Assembly (NCBI GenBank): GCA_022578965.1
Contig: MU400542.1
Coordinates: 1 to 64,000, forward strand
DNA length: 64,000 nt
Reading direction: 5' to 3'
Origin: Xylaria sp. FL1777
Taxonomy: Eukaryota > Ascomycota > Sordariomycetes > Xylariales > Xylariaceae
In this document: piece by piece, positions 12,900 to 25,226 of the stretch
Numbering within the stretch: position 1 is the stretch's first letter
Layout of the letters: each line of letters begins with the position of its first letter
Notes under the pieces: generated by a model
Databases searched by the model: none
The model's input: only the letters and a program-made list of their open reading frames with translations
What the model was told of the DNA's origin: nothing
Position numbers and translations under genes: made by a program

Positions 12900-14250
12900 T
12901 TACTTAATAATTAATAAACTAGATTTAAGTTATGCTACTAAAAACAAAAAGTTAAAAATTAAGTTTAAAAATTTTAAAAACCTTTAAAACTAGCAATGTA
13001 TTAAAACAATAAACTTTAGTACTTTTATTAGCTATTTTTATTAAAAAAAAAGCAATAATAAAAAAAAAAAAGTTAAGCAGCAGTAATAAAAAAAAACCAA
13101 CATTAATGCTAGCGCTATAAAGCAAATTAGTTGCTTTAATTTAAAAAATAGCTTAAATATTAAGCGTTATAATTTTAAAACTAGCATAAAGATTAACTAT
13201 AATAATTAAAGCAGTAATAATAACTGCTATTATAACAATAAGTTAAAGTTTTAAACAAATAATTATATTATAACTAACATTAATATTATTATTAGTAAAT
13301 TTAACATTTATTTTTATTATTATTATATTTAAAGTAATAACTTAAAATAAAAAACTTAACTTTTTATTATTATTGCTGCTTTTACTATTAAAATTATTTA
13401 TAATATTAAAAATACTAAACATTAAAAGTTTTAAACTTATTGCTTTAAAGCTTTATAATAAATCTATAAATATAAAAGCTTTTTTAATTTACGTTAAACT
13501 TTATTTAAAATAGCACTTTATTACTATTATAAAAAAAAACTAAAAAATAATAACTATTTTATAATTTTTGTTAAAAAAAGTACTAAAATAGTTTTAACTT
13601 ATTTTAAAAGATTTTTTAAAAGTTAATAAGTTAACTAACTTTAAGCTAAAAATAAAAAAGATTTTTAAAAACTACGTTAAGTTTAAAAATTAAATAAAAG
13701 CACTATTTAAAAATACTTAAAAAGCAAAACACGTAAAAAAAGCATTTTATTGCTTAAAACAAACAAAAGTAACAACAAATTATGCTATAAAATTTAAACA
13801 ATTAGCAATAATTTTAAAATTACTTAAGCTTATACTATTTTACTTATTTTATAGTAAACTTAAAACTTAAGTTTAAAACAAACTATATAAAATAAATAAA
13901 CTAGCAAAAATTAATATATATATTAATATAGCTATTATAATTAATTAACTATTATTTAACTAGTATTTTAAAATTAAAAGAACTAAAAAAAACAAAAAAA
14001 AAAATATTTAAGAAAATATTAAACAAAAATTCAAGCAAATTAATAAAGTTTAAAAATAATAACCTTAAAATATATTTAAAGTTAAATGTTATAACTATAA
14101 AAAAAAAGAACATTTTTAAAAATAATGTTAATTTAAAAAAGAAAATAAAAAAAAAAAGCTATAAAAAGAAAAAAATTCTTTAACTTAAAAAAAAAATACA
14201 AGTTATAAAAGTTTAAAACAACAAAAAACAATAAAGCAATTTAAAAAATA
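12900..14250 (+). pseudogene. gag remnant with CCHC zinc knuckle
   Basis: The upstream part is stop-ridden, but a zinc knuckle is legible at 14087-14128: Cys, two residues, Tyr (a mutated Cys), four residues, His, four residues, Cys. The local reading is CYNYKKKEHF, then stop, Lys, stop, Cys. This is the C-X2-C-X4-H-X4-C nucleocapsid motif with one Cys changed by a G-to-A transition and two codons turned into stops. It is preceded and followed by Lys-rich sequence, as expected for the nucleic-acid-binding end of Gag. The exact start is not determinable. Confidence 0.65.
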
Positions 14251-15399
14251 TGTTTTTAAAGCAAAAGTATAAAGTTATTATTTTAAGTTAAATTAAAAGT
14301 GCTATATTAAACAAATTTAAATGCTTTATTTATATAAGTTAAAATAAACAAGCATACAAATATTATTTAAAAACTTTATAGTTATTAAAACAAATTACAA
14401 AAAAATATATTTGCTATATAAACAATTAAAATTATTTAATATATAACTTAAAAAAATAGTTTAACTAAAAGTAGCAAACAATAAAAAATAATAAGTTAAT
14501 ATAATTAGCAAACTTATAAAACTATAAAAACTTTAAACTATTAAAGCTTAAAATATAGCTTAAAAAAAAGTTATGTTTAAAAAAACAAAACTATAATTAT
14601 AAATAATATAATTATTAAACTAATTATAAATTACTAAAACATTTAATTGCTAAATAAACTTAAAAAAACAAAACTTATAAAACTTTAAAGCAAAAACAAA
14701 TAAGATTAAAAGCTATAAAAAATACTACAGAAAAAAAACTAATAAAAATTAATAAAGTATTTTTATAGCTTAAACTGCTTTAAATATAATAAAACAAAAA
14801 AGCACTAATAGTTAATACAAAAACTAATATGTTTTAAAAATTAAAGCTAGTAATTTAATTAATTACTAAAAATTATTACTATAATAAAACTATAATAAAA
14901 AACAATAATAATATTTTATGCTTAAAGAATTTAAAATATAATAAAGTATTATAAAATTGCTATGTAGTATATTATTGTTATTAATACTTACTTAATAAAC
15001 TAAAAAACAATTAGTTTTTTAAACAAATTGCAAAAACAAAAATATAAAACTTTTATAAAATAAAATAATTAGTTATAATTATAATTTATTATAAAGATTT
15101 ACAAAAATTTGCAACATTTAAAAAAAATTTTAACTATATTTATAACACTATTTTAAAAAAATATAAAAATAACTGCTATAAATATTACTAGCTAATTAAA
15201 GCATAATTATATTAAAAAATAGTTGCTAAAAGTAAAAAAGCTTAAAAACTATAATTTAAAGCTTAACTAAAAGCAAAAACAAAACAAAGTATAATAATAT
15301 TTAAAATACTAAATAAAATAAGCATTTAAATATTTTATAAAAAAAAATCAAAAAACAAAATAAGCATATATTAAAAAAGCAGCAAATAGCTAAAAAAAC

Positions 15400-18300
15400 T
15401 AAGGCTTTATATAAAATTTAATATAATAACTAATAAAACTAATTTAAAATTAAACTTATATATTAAAGAAAAAAATATAACACTTTAATTAATTTAGAAG
15501 TATAAGCTAATATAATTTTATTTAAAGTAATAAAACAAAATGAAATTTTTTAAAAATACAAACAAAAATCCTAAAAAATTAAAAGATTTAATAAAAGTAT
15601 TTTTAGCTATAATAACAGTTGTATACTTAAAAAAACTAAACTTTTTAATATATTTATATAAAAACACAAAAAGCAAATTATATTAAATATTGCTAATATA
15701 TTTAATTATAATATTATTTTAAGAATACTATAGCTAAAAACTAGCAACTTTTTAATTTAATAAAAAGCAAAAACTATTAAGTAAAAAAATAAAAAATAAA
15801 GCAAAAAAATCAGAAAAATTGCAAAAAAAATTTTAAACAGAATACTAAAAGCATATTATAAATTTTATAAACTATTTAAAAAAAAAGAAAAAAAAGAACT
15901 TCTTAAACATAGTTTATAAAACTACTATATTTTTATTAAAAAAGAATATTAATTAAAGCTTTATTAAGTATACTATATAAGCTTAAATAAAACAAACGCT
16001 TTATAAAAGTATATTTATAAAAATTTAGCAAAAGAATTTCTAAGAAAACTTTAATTATTTGTTAAATATTTTATAGTACTAATACTTAAAATAAAAAACA
16101 AAAAACAACTAATTAATAAAAAAAAAAAACTAGTATAGCAAATAATAATTAATTATTAACTATTAAACATAATTATTATTATAAATAAATACTTTTTTAT
16201 TTTGCTAGTAATTATAAAAAAAAATATTAGCTAAGCAAAATAGTTTATAGCAGTTAATATTTTAAATAAATATTATGCTATTAAAATAACTAAAGGAAAA
16301 AAATAAAAAACTGCTATATAAACAATATATAAACTATATAAATATATAGTTATGCTATAAAAACTATAAAACATATTAGCTAGCTTTTAATACATAATAA
16401 TAATAATTTTATAGAAGTTTTTAAATAAGTTTATATTTATTTATTTAAATAATATTTTAATTTACTTTAAAACACTAAAAAAACATAAAAAATATATAAC
16501 TTAAGTATTAAAAACACTTAAATAAGCAAAATTATAACTTAACATAAAAAAATATGTATAGCATATATAAAAAATTAACTTTTTAGAATTTATAATTACT
16601 TTAAAACAAATATAAATTTAATAGTTAAAAATTAATACAATATAAAACTAGAAAATATTTAACTTAGCTATTATTATAAACATATAACAAGCATTAAGAT
16701 TTTTAAACTATGTTTAAATGTTAATTTAAAACTTTGGAAAAATAGCGTTTTATTTTATAAAGTATACAAAGAAAAAATATAAAAAAAAGTCTTTTTTAAT
16801 TTTAAAGAAAGCTTAAAAAGCTTTTAAAAAACTAAAACTAAAAGTTATTGTTAATTTTATAGTTAAACTACTTAATTTATAAAAAAAAAAAAGCTAAAAA
16901 TAAATGCGTTAAATAGTATAATTACAAAAGTTTTAAAACAATTAAAAAACAACAAAAAATAGCACTTAATAGCTTATTACTTTAAAGCAATACAAAACAT
17001 AGCATTATAATATTTTATATATAACAAAAAACTATTTATAATTATTATAGTACTTAAAAAGTAAAAATTATTCTTTATAAAAACTATAAAGCTAATTAAG
17101 ATTTATTTAAATCATTAAAACTTAACGAAATTTATAACTATATAAAAAATTATTAAACAACATAAAAATTAAATAGTTTTTTTTTTTAAATTTAACTTTA
17201 AAATATGTTACATTAAAAAAAAAAAAACATTTAAGCAAACATATTTAGCTAATAAAGTTAAAAAGAATTTAAAGTTCTAAAAAAAAACATTTAAATATTA
17301 TATTTTTAAAAAAATAAAAGCTTAAAAGTTAAAGTTATACTTAAGAACTTTATAAATATATAGCTATAATAAGCTTATAACTTAAAAAAGTTAGTATAGC
17401 TATAAAAGCACAAAAGATTAAAAAATAACAAGCTAATATATAAACATAAAGTTTATTTACTAGAATTTTTATAAAACAAGTTTATTAAGAAGTTTTATAA
17501 ATACTTATTATATAAACACTAAAAAGCAATAAAAATAATTAAACAACTATAAAAAAAATACAATTTTTTAAAACTATAAAACATAGTTAAATTTATTATA
17601 AAAAAATGCAATATTTATAACAAAGCTAAAATAGCTTAATATAAGCTTTATAAACTATTATAACTTATATAAATATTTAAACAAGCATAACATATTATTG
17701 CTTAAAATTTTATTATAGCATTACTTTTATTAATTAATTTAGTTATAAAAGTATAACATAATAAAATATAAGTTATTATTAATAGATTTACTAAATATGC
17801 TTACTTTTTATTATTTAAAAAAAATATAATAGCTAAACAATTTATATATGCTTTTATATGCTAATACTTAAATAAACATAAACTATTAAAAAAAATTGTT
17901 TTTAATTAAAATAAGCTATTTACTTTTAAGTTTAAAACTAGTTTTTTTAAACTTATTAGTATTAAACTAAAGTTTTTAACTGCTTATTACTTATAAACTA
18001 ACAAACAAATAAAAAAACTAAACTAAATATTAAAGCAATATTTATAAAGTTATATTAATTATTAATAAAACAATTAAATAAAACTATTACTAATAGCATA
18101 AATATTATATAATATATTAACAAACAAAAATATAAACATATTTTTATATAAAGCTATTTATAAATAACAAACAACTATTAAAAAACAAAAAAAAAACATT
18201 AATAAAAGCACCTGTTATTTTAATTATAACACTTTAAGCAAAAACTATTGCAATAAAAATTAAAATGCTATAAACTAAACTATAACTATATTTTTAGTTT

Positions 18301-18850
18301 TTATAACAATAAATATTAATATATTATAATAAAAAATAAACTAAAAAACTAACTTTTAAAAAAGAAAACAAGGTTTATTTGCTATAATAAAAATAAAATA
18401 TAAACATTAATATTCCTTAAATTAAAACAAAACAACTAAGCAATAAATTAAAATTTAAAAAACTTGGCTTTTTTAAAATTAAAAAAGTTATTTTATTTAT
18501 TAATTATAAACTGTTATTACTAAAAAATATGCGAATTTATTTTATTTTTTACATTTTTTTACTAGAACTAGCACTTATTAAAACACTTATTAAAACGCAA
18601 CTAAAAATAAAAACAAATTAAAACGTTTATAAAGTTAAAAATGTACTAAATTTTTGTTAAAACAACAATAACTTAAAATATTTTATTAAATAAAAAAAAT
18701 ACTTATATATTAATAATACTTAAGAACTTAAAAAACATTTAAAAACTACTAAAATAATTAAAAATTAGTTTTATTGCTAACACTTTAATTGCTTAAAACT
18801 AAAAAAAAAAAGTTAACTTTAAAAAAAACGCTTAAGAAATTTTAATTAAA
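15400..18850 (+). pseudogene. gypsy pol remnant: RT, RNase H, integrase, chromodomain
   Basis: Reading through stops, RT is marked by FIFIYLNNILIY at 16430-16465, where the catalytic YLDD has become YLNN. It is followed by KTLKKHKKY, the usual EEH--H region. RNase H shows NYL-LL-YLKSKNYSL near 17030-17085, the counterpart of DKELLAIV---K-WR-YL. The integrase zinc finger keeps KKCNIYNKAKIA with its first Cys at 17607 and the second Cys changed to Tyr at 17616. The core strand IINRFTKYAYF (17775-17806) corresponds to the VDRFTKYA motif with catalytic Asp changed to Asn at 17781. The chromodomain follows as a separate entry. Active-site losses and dozens of stops make the polyprotein dead. The upstream boundary and the protease position are not resolved. 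Confidence 0.75.
18625..18780 (+). pseudogene. C-terminal chromodomain remnant of gypsy integrase
   Basis: The plus-strand frame reads VYKVKNVLNF, then NNNNLKYFIK, then KKYLYINNT, then ELKKHLKTTKIIKN, with stops at expected Trp/Gln positions. This matches the chromodomain pattern (Y-VE-VLD...LKYLVKW-GY...NTWEP--HL...I--F). In chromoviruses this domain tethers integrase to histone H3 methylated at Lys 9 and so directs insertion into heterochromatin. That fits the location of this element inside another element. The function is known for the family and inferred here. Confidence 0.75.
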
Positions 18851-19435
18851 CTTAAATAAAGTAGCTTATGCTACTTTAGCTTGCTTTTTTTGTTATTTTT
18901 GCTTTTTTGCTAGCGCTTTTTATTTTTTTTTAATATGTTTTATTTTGTTTAATTTATTTAAAAACTAAAGCTTTTGCTAAACTATTTTAATACTTTTTGT
19001 TTTTAAAAAACGTTTTTAAGTATAAAGCTAAGCTAACTTGCTTAAAACAAAATTAAAGCTATTTTAAGCTTGTTTTAATTTCTTTTAAACTAAAAGTAGC
19101 TGTTGTTTTGCTTGATTTTTTTTTTTTTAAAATAATAATGCTTAAAAACTATGTTATTAATTAAGTTAATTAAAACTTCTAATTTGTTATAAAAACAGCT
19201 AATGCATACATATTTAAAATAATAAAACATATTATTTGTTATTTTGTATATTAATAATTAATTATAACAGCAAAAATAAAACATAACTTTATAGCTAGTA
19301 AAATTAATAAAAAAAGCAAAAACAAGTTTTTGCTTTGTTTTAAATAAGCAGTTAGTTTTTTTAATATGCTTTAACATTTTAACATATAAAAAAAAAAAAA
19401 GAAAAAATACTTATGGAAAATTGTTAAAATAACAA

Positions 19436-19455
19436 TTTTAAAAAAAAGAAAATAA
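19436..19455 (+). promoter_or_regulatory. Polypurine tract before the gypsy 3' LTR
   Basis: An almost pure A/G run (T at the start and near the end) directly abuts the TGTTA start of the 3' LTR. It occupies the position of the plus-strand primer in LTR retrotransposons and supports plus-strand orientation. Confidence 0.55.
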
Positions 19456-19948
19456 TGTTATAAAATTAGCATAAAGGTAGCTTTTAAAGCAGCTTAATGT
19501 TTTTATATATACTTTGCACTTTTTTTTTGCTAATTAAAGCTAAAGTTATATAATAATTTATTTAGCTTACTAAGCTTACAATAATTTAAAGCTTATTAAG
19601 CTTACAATAATCTAAAATTTATTAAGCTTATAGTAATTTAGTGCTTACTAAACTTATAGTAATTTAAAAAAAGTTTTTACTTTTTTTACCTTTTTTTTGT
19701 TTATATAATTATGCACTTTTTGTATTTAGTTATTTATTTAGTTCTAGTTTTTTAGCTATTAATTTTTTATAACTACTAAGCACTAATATATTTATTACTT
19801 TTAATCTTTTAAGACCTTTATTAATGCATAGTAGTAAAAGTACTCTAAAAACCTCTTTAATAAACTACTACTAAAGATTTTATTATTACTTGCAAATTAA
19901 AACCTTAAAAGCAAACCTATTATATTAATATATAACAGGTTTATTATA
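19456..19948 (+). repeat. 3' LTR of the gypsy chromovirus
   Basis: 493 bp, direct repeat of 12278-12744, followed immediately by the ATTAT target duplicate. It differs from the 5' LTR mainly by transitions and by extra copies of a short AAGCTTA-AGTAATTTA-type motif near 19560-19660. Confidence 0.88.
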
Positions 19949-19953
19949 ATTAT

Positions 19954-22888
19954 AACTTTATAATTAAAATTGCAGTTATTTTTAATTATAAACTTAAAAC
20001 AACAAAGTGTTTAGTTATATAACTAGCAATAATAGTAAAACTTTTAGATTTTTTTTAAAGCAAAACAATTAACATTATAGCTTGCATAACTAAGCATATT
20101 ATATAGTTTTTCCGTACAAAAATATCTAAAGCGTTTATAAAGCTTTTAAAGTTTTATTTTCGTAAAGTATAAACTTGCTTTATATAAGCTAATATTAAAA
20201 AACAAGTGTTTTTATTTCTATATAACAAAAATAGTTTTTTTGTTTTGTTATATAATAACGTTTTTTATATTATTAAAGTATGCTTTTAAACAGTTAACAT
20301 TTTTTAATAAAAATAAAAAAAAAATAAAAGTATTTAAAATATAGTATATAGTTATATTAAAAGCGTTTTTTATTTATATAATGCTTATAGCACTTATAGT
20401 ATTACTTCTGCTAAAATAAATATAAGCGTTACTTAAAGTTTAACTAACTTTTATATAAAAATATATTTAAAAGTATGCTTTTAATTAAGCTTTTTTTACT
20501 GTTAAATAATTAAAAACGCTAATATTTTAAAGTTTACTTTAGTAGTTCGTACAATAATAATTACCTAATATAAACTAATTGTATAGCACTATTATTTTAT
20601 AATTATAGATGTTTTTTTTTATTATATAATAAAAAAATATGCTATTTACTAAATATTAAGTAGTTTAATTACTAAATTTTTTATTAATATTTGTAGTATT
20701 ATTGTTTTATTTTAAATATTTTTTGCATTTTGCTATATATAAAAAAAATTCTTTTAAAGTAAGTTTTTAGCTATAGATTATTTTATGCGAATTAAAAAAT
20801 ACGTTTTTTATATAAGCCCTTTTTTAAAAGATATAACGCATTAATTAGCAGCTTTTTTTTTAGTAAATAAAGCATTTCTTGTTTATATAAAAGTTTTAGT
20901 TCTTTTAATTATAGCTTTAAAAATAGCTTAGCTGTTTAGTTAGTTAACTTAATAACTTTAATATAAATCTAAGTTATTAGTTTTTTATATAGCTATAGTT
21001 ATATTTTTAGTTCATAAAGTATAATTTATTATTTTTTTATATAAAAGTTTTTGCTGTACTATTTAATGCTATATATAAACATGTTTATAAGCTAGCAAAA
21101 AATCCTTTATATATAAGTTTTTAAAAGATTAATGCTATAGCTAATTTTAGTACGCTTTAATATGTTTATATAACGTTTATACTTAGTTAAATTTTGCTTT
21201 AGTAATTAATACTAAGCATTTGCTATGCTTTTTTAAGCTTATTAAGTATTAATTTAAGTATTTTATATAAAGCTAAGCTTAAGTTTTTTTTTTTTATTTG
21301 TATAAAAAAAACTGTTATTTAATCGGCTTAATACTAGCTATAGTTTATATTAGTATTAAAATAAATATTTATTGTATAATATATTTTATTTTACGTTTTA
21401 TTTAAATTAATGCAGTTAATAAAAAAGTTCTTTATATAACCTTTTAAAATATATAAAAATATAGCATAATATTAGTTTTTTGTAATTTTAATTTATTAGC
21501 AAGCAGTAATAAATAAATAAGCTTTATTATATAATAAGTTATATAACTTGCTTATATAGTTTTAGCTTAAGTTTTAGCTTTTTTAAAAAGCAATATATTT
21601 ATTAAAAAATATAAATCTGTTTTACATAAACTTTATTAAAAATAAATTAAAAAACGTGCTTTTAATAGCTAGATTTAATATTATATAAACATATATTTTT
21701 TGCTTTAGTATTTGCAGTAAATAATACTAAACAAAATATTTATATACTAGTTAAAAAATCGGTTTATAGCTTACTTTTGTTATATAAAAATTAAACAGCT
21801 TAAAAAAATTCTAGTGTTTAATATTTAGCTAAATTAATTGCAGTTAATATTTATATTATTACGTTTAAAATCATATATTAAAACTTAGGTTTTTAAAAAA
21901 TAGTTTAGTTTATAAATAGTTTAAAAAGTTCTAATTATTATACAGAAAAATGTTTAGCTATTAGTTTAATATTAGAAATATTGCTAATAGTTAAATAATT
22001 ATTATATAATAAATATTCAGTAGTTTTTAAAATTTTTTAATTATAAAGTTTTTATAAGCTATTTTTATAAGCTTTTAAATAATAGTTATTTTTAACGTAA
22101 AGTAAATTTTTTTTAACTTAAAGTTTTTAAGCAAAGCGTTTTATATGCTTTAATAAATTTCTTAGAAATAATTTTTTGTTTATTTTTTAAAAGTTTTAGC
22201 AAACTTTTCTTAAAAATAGTTTAATTGTTTATAAAAATATAAATAATTAGCATAATAAAATACTAGCTTAATATTTAGTTTAATTTTAGTTATATAGCTA
22301 AAATTAATTTTTTAGCTTTATATTTTAAAATTAATTTAAGCATTTATTTATTATACGCTTATTAAAACGTTTTTAGTTAAGTTTTTATATATAAAAGTAA
22401 CTAGCTTTAACTTTAAAAGCATTATAAATAGTTGTTTGTTTTTTTAAAACATAATAAATTTAGCTAAATTATATAATATATTTAATTTTATATCTAGGTT
22501 ATATAAATTGCTGTTTTGCTTTCATATAGCAATATAGTTAATATATTACCTAGTGTTTATATAGCAATATAATTAAAAAAGTAGCAAAGTTACCTGTTAT
22601 TTTCTTTATCTTGTTTTTAATATTAATAAACAAGTTAAAAGTTTAGTTTCTGTACATAAATAAATTAAATCTTTTCTTTTTTTTTTTTATATATGCTTAC
22701 TTTAGCTAATTAAAAAAAATAAACTAAATAATATATTTATACGTTAAAAAAAAAACAAGCGCAATATAAAAAACAAATCTCTTTTTAACAAGTTAAAATA
22801 AAAGTATATTATATAACTTCGTTATTACTTTAGCTAATTTATAGTTTGTTGCAAATAAATTAAAAGTACAAATATAACTACTAATTAG
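19954..22888 (-). pseudogene. 5' half of the interrupted copia-type element (gag and integrase region expected)
   Basis: This segment joins 8364-12272 once the gypsy insertion is removed, and should carry the leader, gag, protease and integrase of the minus-strand copia-type element. I translated parts of it through stops and did not find a decisive motif, so content is assigned by position only. Very stop-rich and AT-rich throughout. Confidence 0.4.
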
Positions 22889-23175
22889 GATTAAATAAGC
22901 TTTATATAATCGTACGTTTAATATATATATACTAAAACAAAGTACAATAATCTTTGTATTATAAGCTATTTATGTTTTATATATTTAAAAAAAAAGAAAG
23001 TTCGTATAAAGCAAAGGTTTTTTTTTATGTATAAAAACTTTGCTAGCATACGAGCTAAGCTAACACTAAGATTACCTTAGTTAATATAATAGCCCTTACA
23101 CAAAGTGGTCTTTATACAAAACCTCATATACGTACTATATATAATAGTTGCAACTAATAATCAGTTATTTCAATA
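22889..23175 (-). repeat. 5' LTR of the copia-type element
   Basis: 287 bp, direct repeat of 8077-8363. Shared blocks include CGTACGTTTAA, TACGTACTATATAT and TTGCAACTAATAA. The terminal TG has become GA in this copy. It is followed by GTATA, the probable target duplicate. Confidence 0.8.
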
Positions 23176-23200
23176 GTATATATTATATAAATTAATATAT

Positions 23201-23213
23201 TTAAGCTAGCTTT
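23201..23213. repeat. Target-site duplication, left side of LINE C
   Basis: TTAAGCTAGCTTT, repeated exactly at 35133-35145 on the far side of LINE C. A 13-bp duplication is typical of target-primed reverse transcription. Confidence 0.75.
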
Positions 23214-25133
23214 AAACCTTTTTTAAATTCTTTATACTTAATTATAACTTTATAAGTTTAAGCTTAATTATTAAATAATTAAAATTGCTAAAATTAGCAT
23301 AGCAATTTTAACTTATTAAATAAGTTATACTACATTTGCAAAATATAAATATAACAAAAAACAAAAAAATCGTGTTAAATAATTTATTTGTTAAAAATGC
23401 AACTAATATATTACTAAGATTTATTAATAATATAATTATAATGTAGTAACGTTTTAACAAAAAACGCAAAGCTAATAAACTTTTTAATGTATAAAAAATA
23501 ATTAACAGAATTATAAAACTAGTATTATAGCTATTAATAAAAAAAAAAATAGCAAAAAGAATTTTTTTTTAAAAAAACGTAAAAAAAGCACAAATAGCGC
23601 ATATATTAAAAAAAGCTTAAAAAAGCTAGCAAAATATAAAGCTTAACAATAAAAATAACTTTAATATATTTATAACTTGCTATAATTTAAATGCTACTAT
23701 AAAAGCTAACTAAAAAAGCGTTAAAAATATTATTTAAAAGCTTTTTTAATAAACTTTATTAAGCGTAAATATGCTAAAATTTTAAGCATAAATAATAGCT
23801 TTATAGCTAGCTTATAGTAATAAAGTAATATTATTTAAACAAAACAAAAAAATATTAATTAAAGTTAAAAAACAAGCTAATAACTTTAAAAATAAAATAT
23901 TAGCTAATATTATTAAAGCAATAAATATAACGTTTATAAGCAATAATATAACTGTTGCTAAAAAGCTATATAGCAAAAATATAGTAATTATTTTTAAAGA
24001 AGCAATACTTTAAAAAACTAAAAAAAAAAAGTAAATTATAAAAGCTTTTAAAAAAAAGTTAAAAATATAACAAAAAAATGCAGGGTTAATAATAAAAAGC
24101 ATTTTAATAAAACGTATTAAAGCAATATATTTAAATAAAAACTTATTATAGCTATTATATAGCAAACATTTTAAAGTTATAAAATATAAAAAAATGTTAT
24201 TTAAAAATGCAAAAATTAAATTTATATTAATATTATTATATATAAGTAATATTATAGCAGCTAAAATAATATATAAAAATAGCTTTTTATAAAAGGTTAA
24301 CTATTTAATTGCAAATTTTTTGTTATAAAGCCTAAAGTTATATAATGCTTTAATTTTTATAAATATAAATATATAGCTAAATATTACTGCAAAAACTTAA
24401 AGTATAGCTATTATTTAGCTTTAAAGCACTAAAAAAAAAAAAAAAGCTGCTTAATAAAAATATAAAAAGCAAAACAAAAATGCATAAACTATAAAAAAAC
24501 ATATATAGCATAAAATAAAGCTTGCTAAAAAAAAATTAAATAAAGAAATAAAGCAAAAGCAGCATATATATTATAATTTAAAAGCTTTTAAAGTACTAAA
24601 AAAATAGCAATAATAAGCAAAAAAATAAATAAAAGTAGTTTAAAAATATTAATAGCATTAATATCTACAAAACTAAATAAAAAAGAGTTATTAGCAAAAA
24701 AACAGCAAACTAGTAATATAAGCAAAAACTTATTTTTATTAACTTAATAATATATAATATTGCTTTTTAAAACATTATAAAATTTAAAAGCAATATAATA
24801 TATGCATTATAAAATAATAGCTTTAATTATATAATAGTTTAAAAGCTAATAATTAATAAACATAGCAATATATATTACTTTAGTAGTAATAACTATTAAG
24901 TTATTTAATTACAAAGCAAAATTATATTATATATAAAAAAAAAATTGCAATAAAAATGCTAGTAAAAAACGCTAGTAAAAACTAAGCAAAAATTATAACA
25001 AGCAATAATAATTTAGCAGTAATTTTATAGTTAATATATTTGCTAAATTAAAAAAAAATAATATAACATAGTTTAATTTAAAAAATATATAAAGCAAGCA
25101 AACTAAAAAAACGCTGTATATTTATAAGCAACT

Positions 25134-25140
25134 TTAATTT
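25134..25140. repeat. 7-bp target duplication left of the TIR element
   Basis: TTAATTT, repeated at 31919-31925. The uninterrupted site in LINE copy A (about 3040-3055, opposite strand) contains it once, which confirms the insertion point. Confidence 0.75.
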
Positions 25141-25226
25141 GGGAATTAATACAAACACATAAAGAATTAATATAGACATATGATTTTATAAACACATAAT
25201 GCTTTTATTGGCTTAATTAAAAAATG
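25141..25226 (+). repeat. Left terminal inverted repeat
   Basis: 86 bp, the inverse of 31833-31918 with mostly transition differences. Contains the paired AATTAATA...CATA motifs and ends in GGCTTAATTAAAAAATG. Confidence 0.85.

Larger units (their letters stand above)
12278..19948 (+). mobile_element. Ty3/gypsy chromovirus LTR retrotransposon, complete but RIP-degraded
   Basis: Bounded by direct LTRs at 12278-12744 and 19456-19948, both starting TGTTA-AAAATTAGCA and ending GGTTTATTATA. It is flanked by an exact 5-bp duplication ATTAT (12273-12277 and 19949-19953). Total length is 7671 bp. The interior reads on the plus strand as gag with a zinc knuckle (14087-14128), reverse transcriptase (YLDD-type motif at 16442-16453), RNase H, integrase (17.5-17.9 kb) and a C-terminal chromodomain (18.63-18.77 kb). 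That order and the chromodomain define the chromovirus branch of Ty3/gypsy. All reading frames are interrupted by TAA/TAG at former Gln/Trp codons. It lies inside the copia-type element, so it inserted later. Confidence 0.88.
8077..23175 (-). mobile_element. Ty1/copia-type LTR retrotransposon, RIP-degraded, interrupted by a nested gypsy element
   Basis: Two direct 287-bp repeats, 8077-8363 and 22889-23175, bound the element. The left copy has the inverted ends TGTTAA...TTAACA. Flanking pentamers are ATATA (8072-8076) and GTATA (23176-23180), a one-transition mismatch consistent with a 5-bp target duplication altered by RIP. After removing the nested 12278-19948 insertion and its ATTAT duplicate, the element is about 7.4 kb. 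The coding strand is minus: reverse transcriptase and RNase H motifs read leftward between about 11.4 and 9.74 kb, with RNase H at the C-terminal end and no integrase after it, which is the copia order. About 1.4 kb separates the end of pol from the 3' LTR. The gag and integrase part should lie in 19954-22888 but I could not confirm motifs there. Confidence 0.75.
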
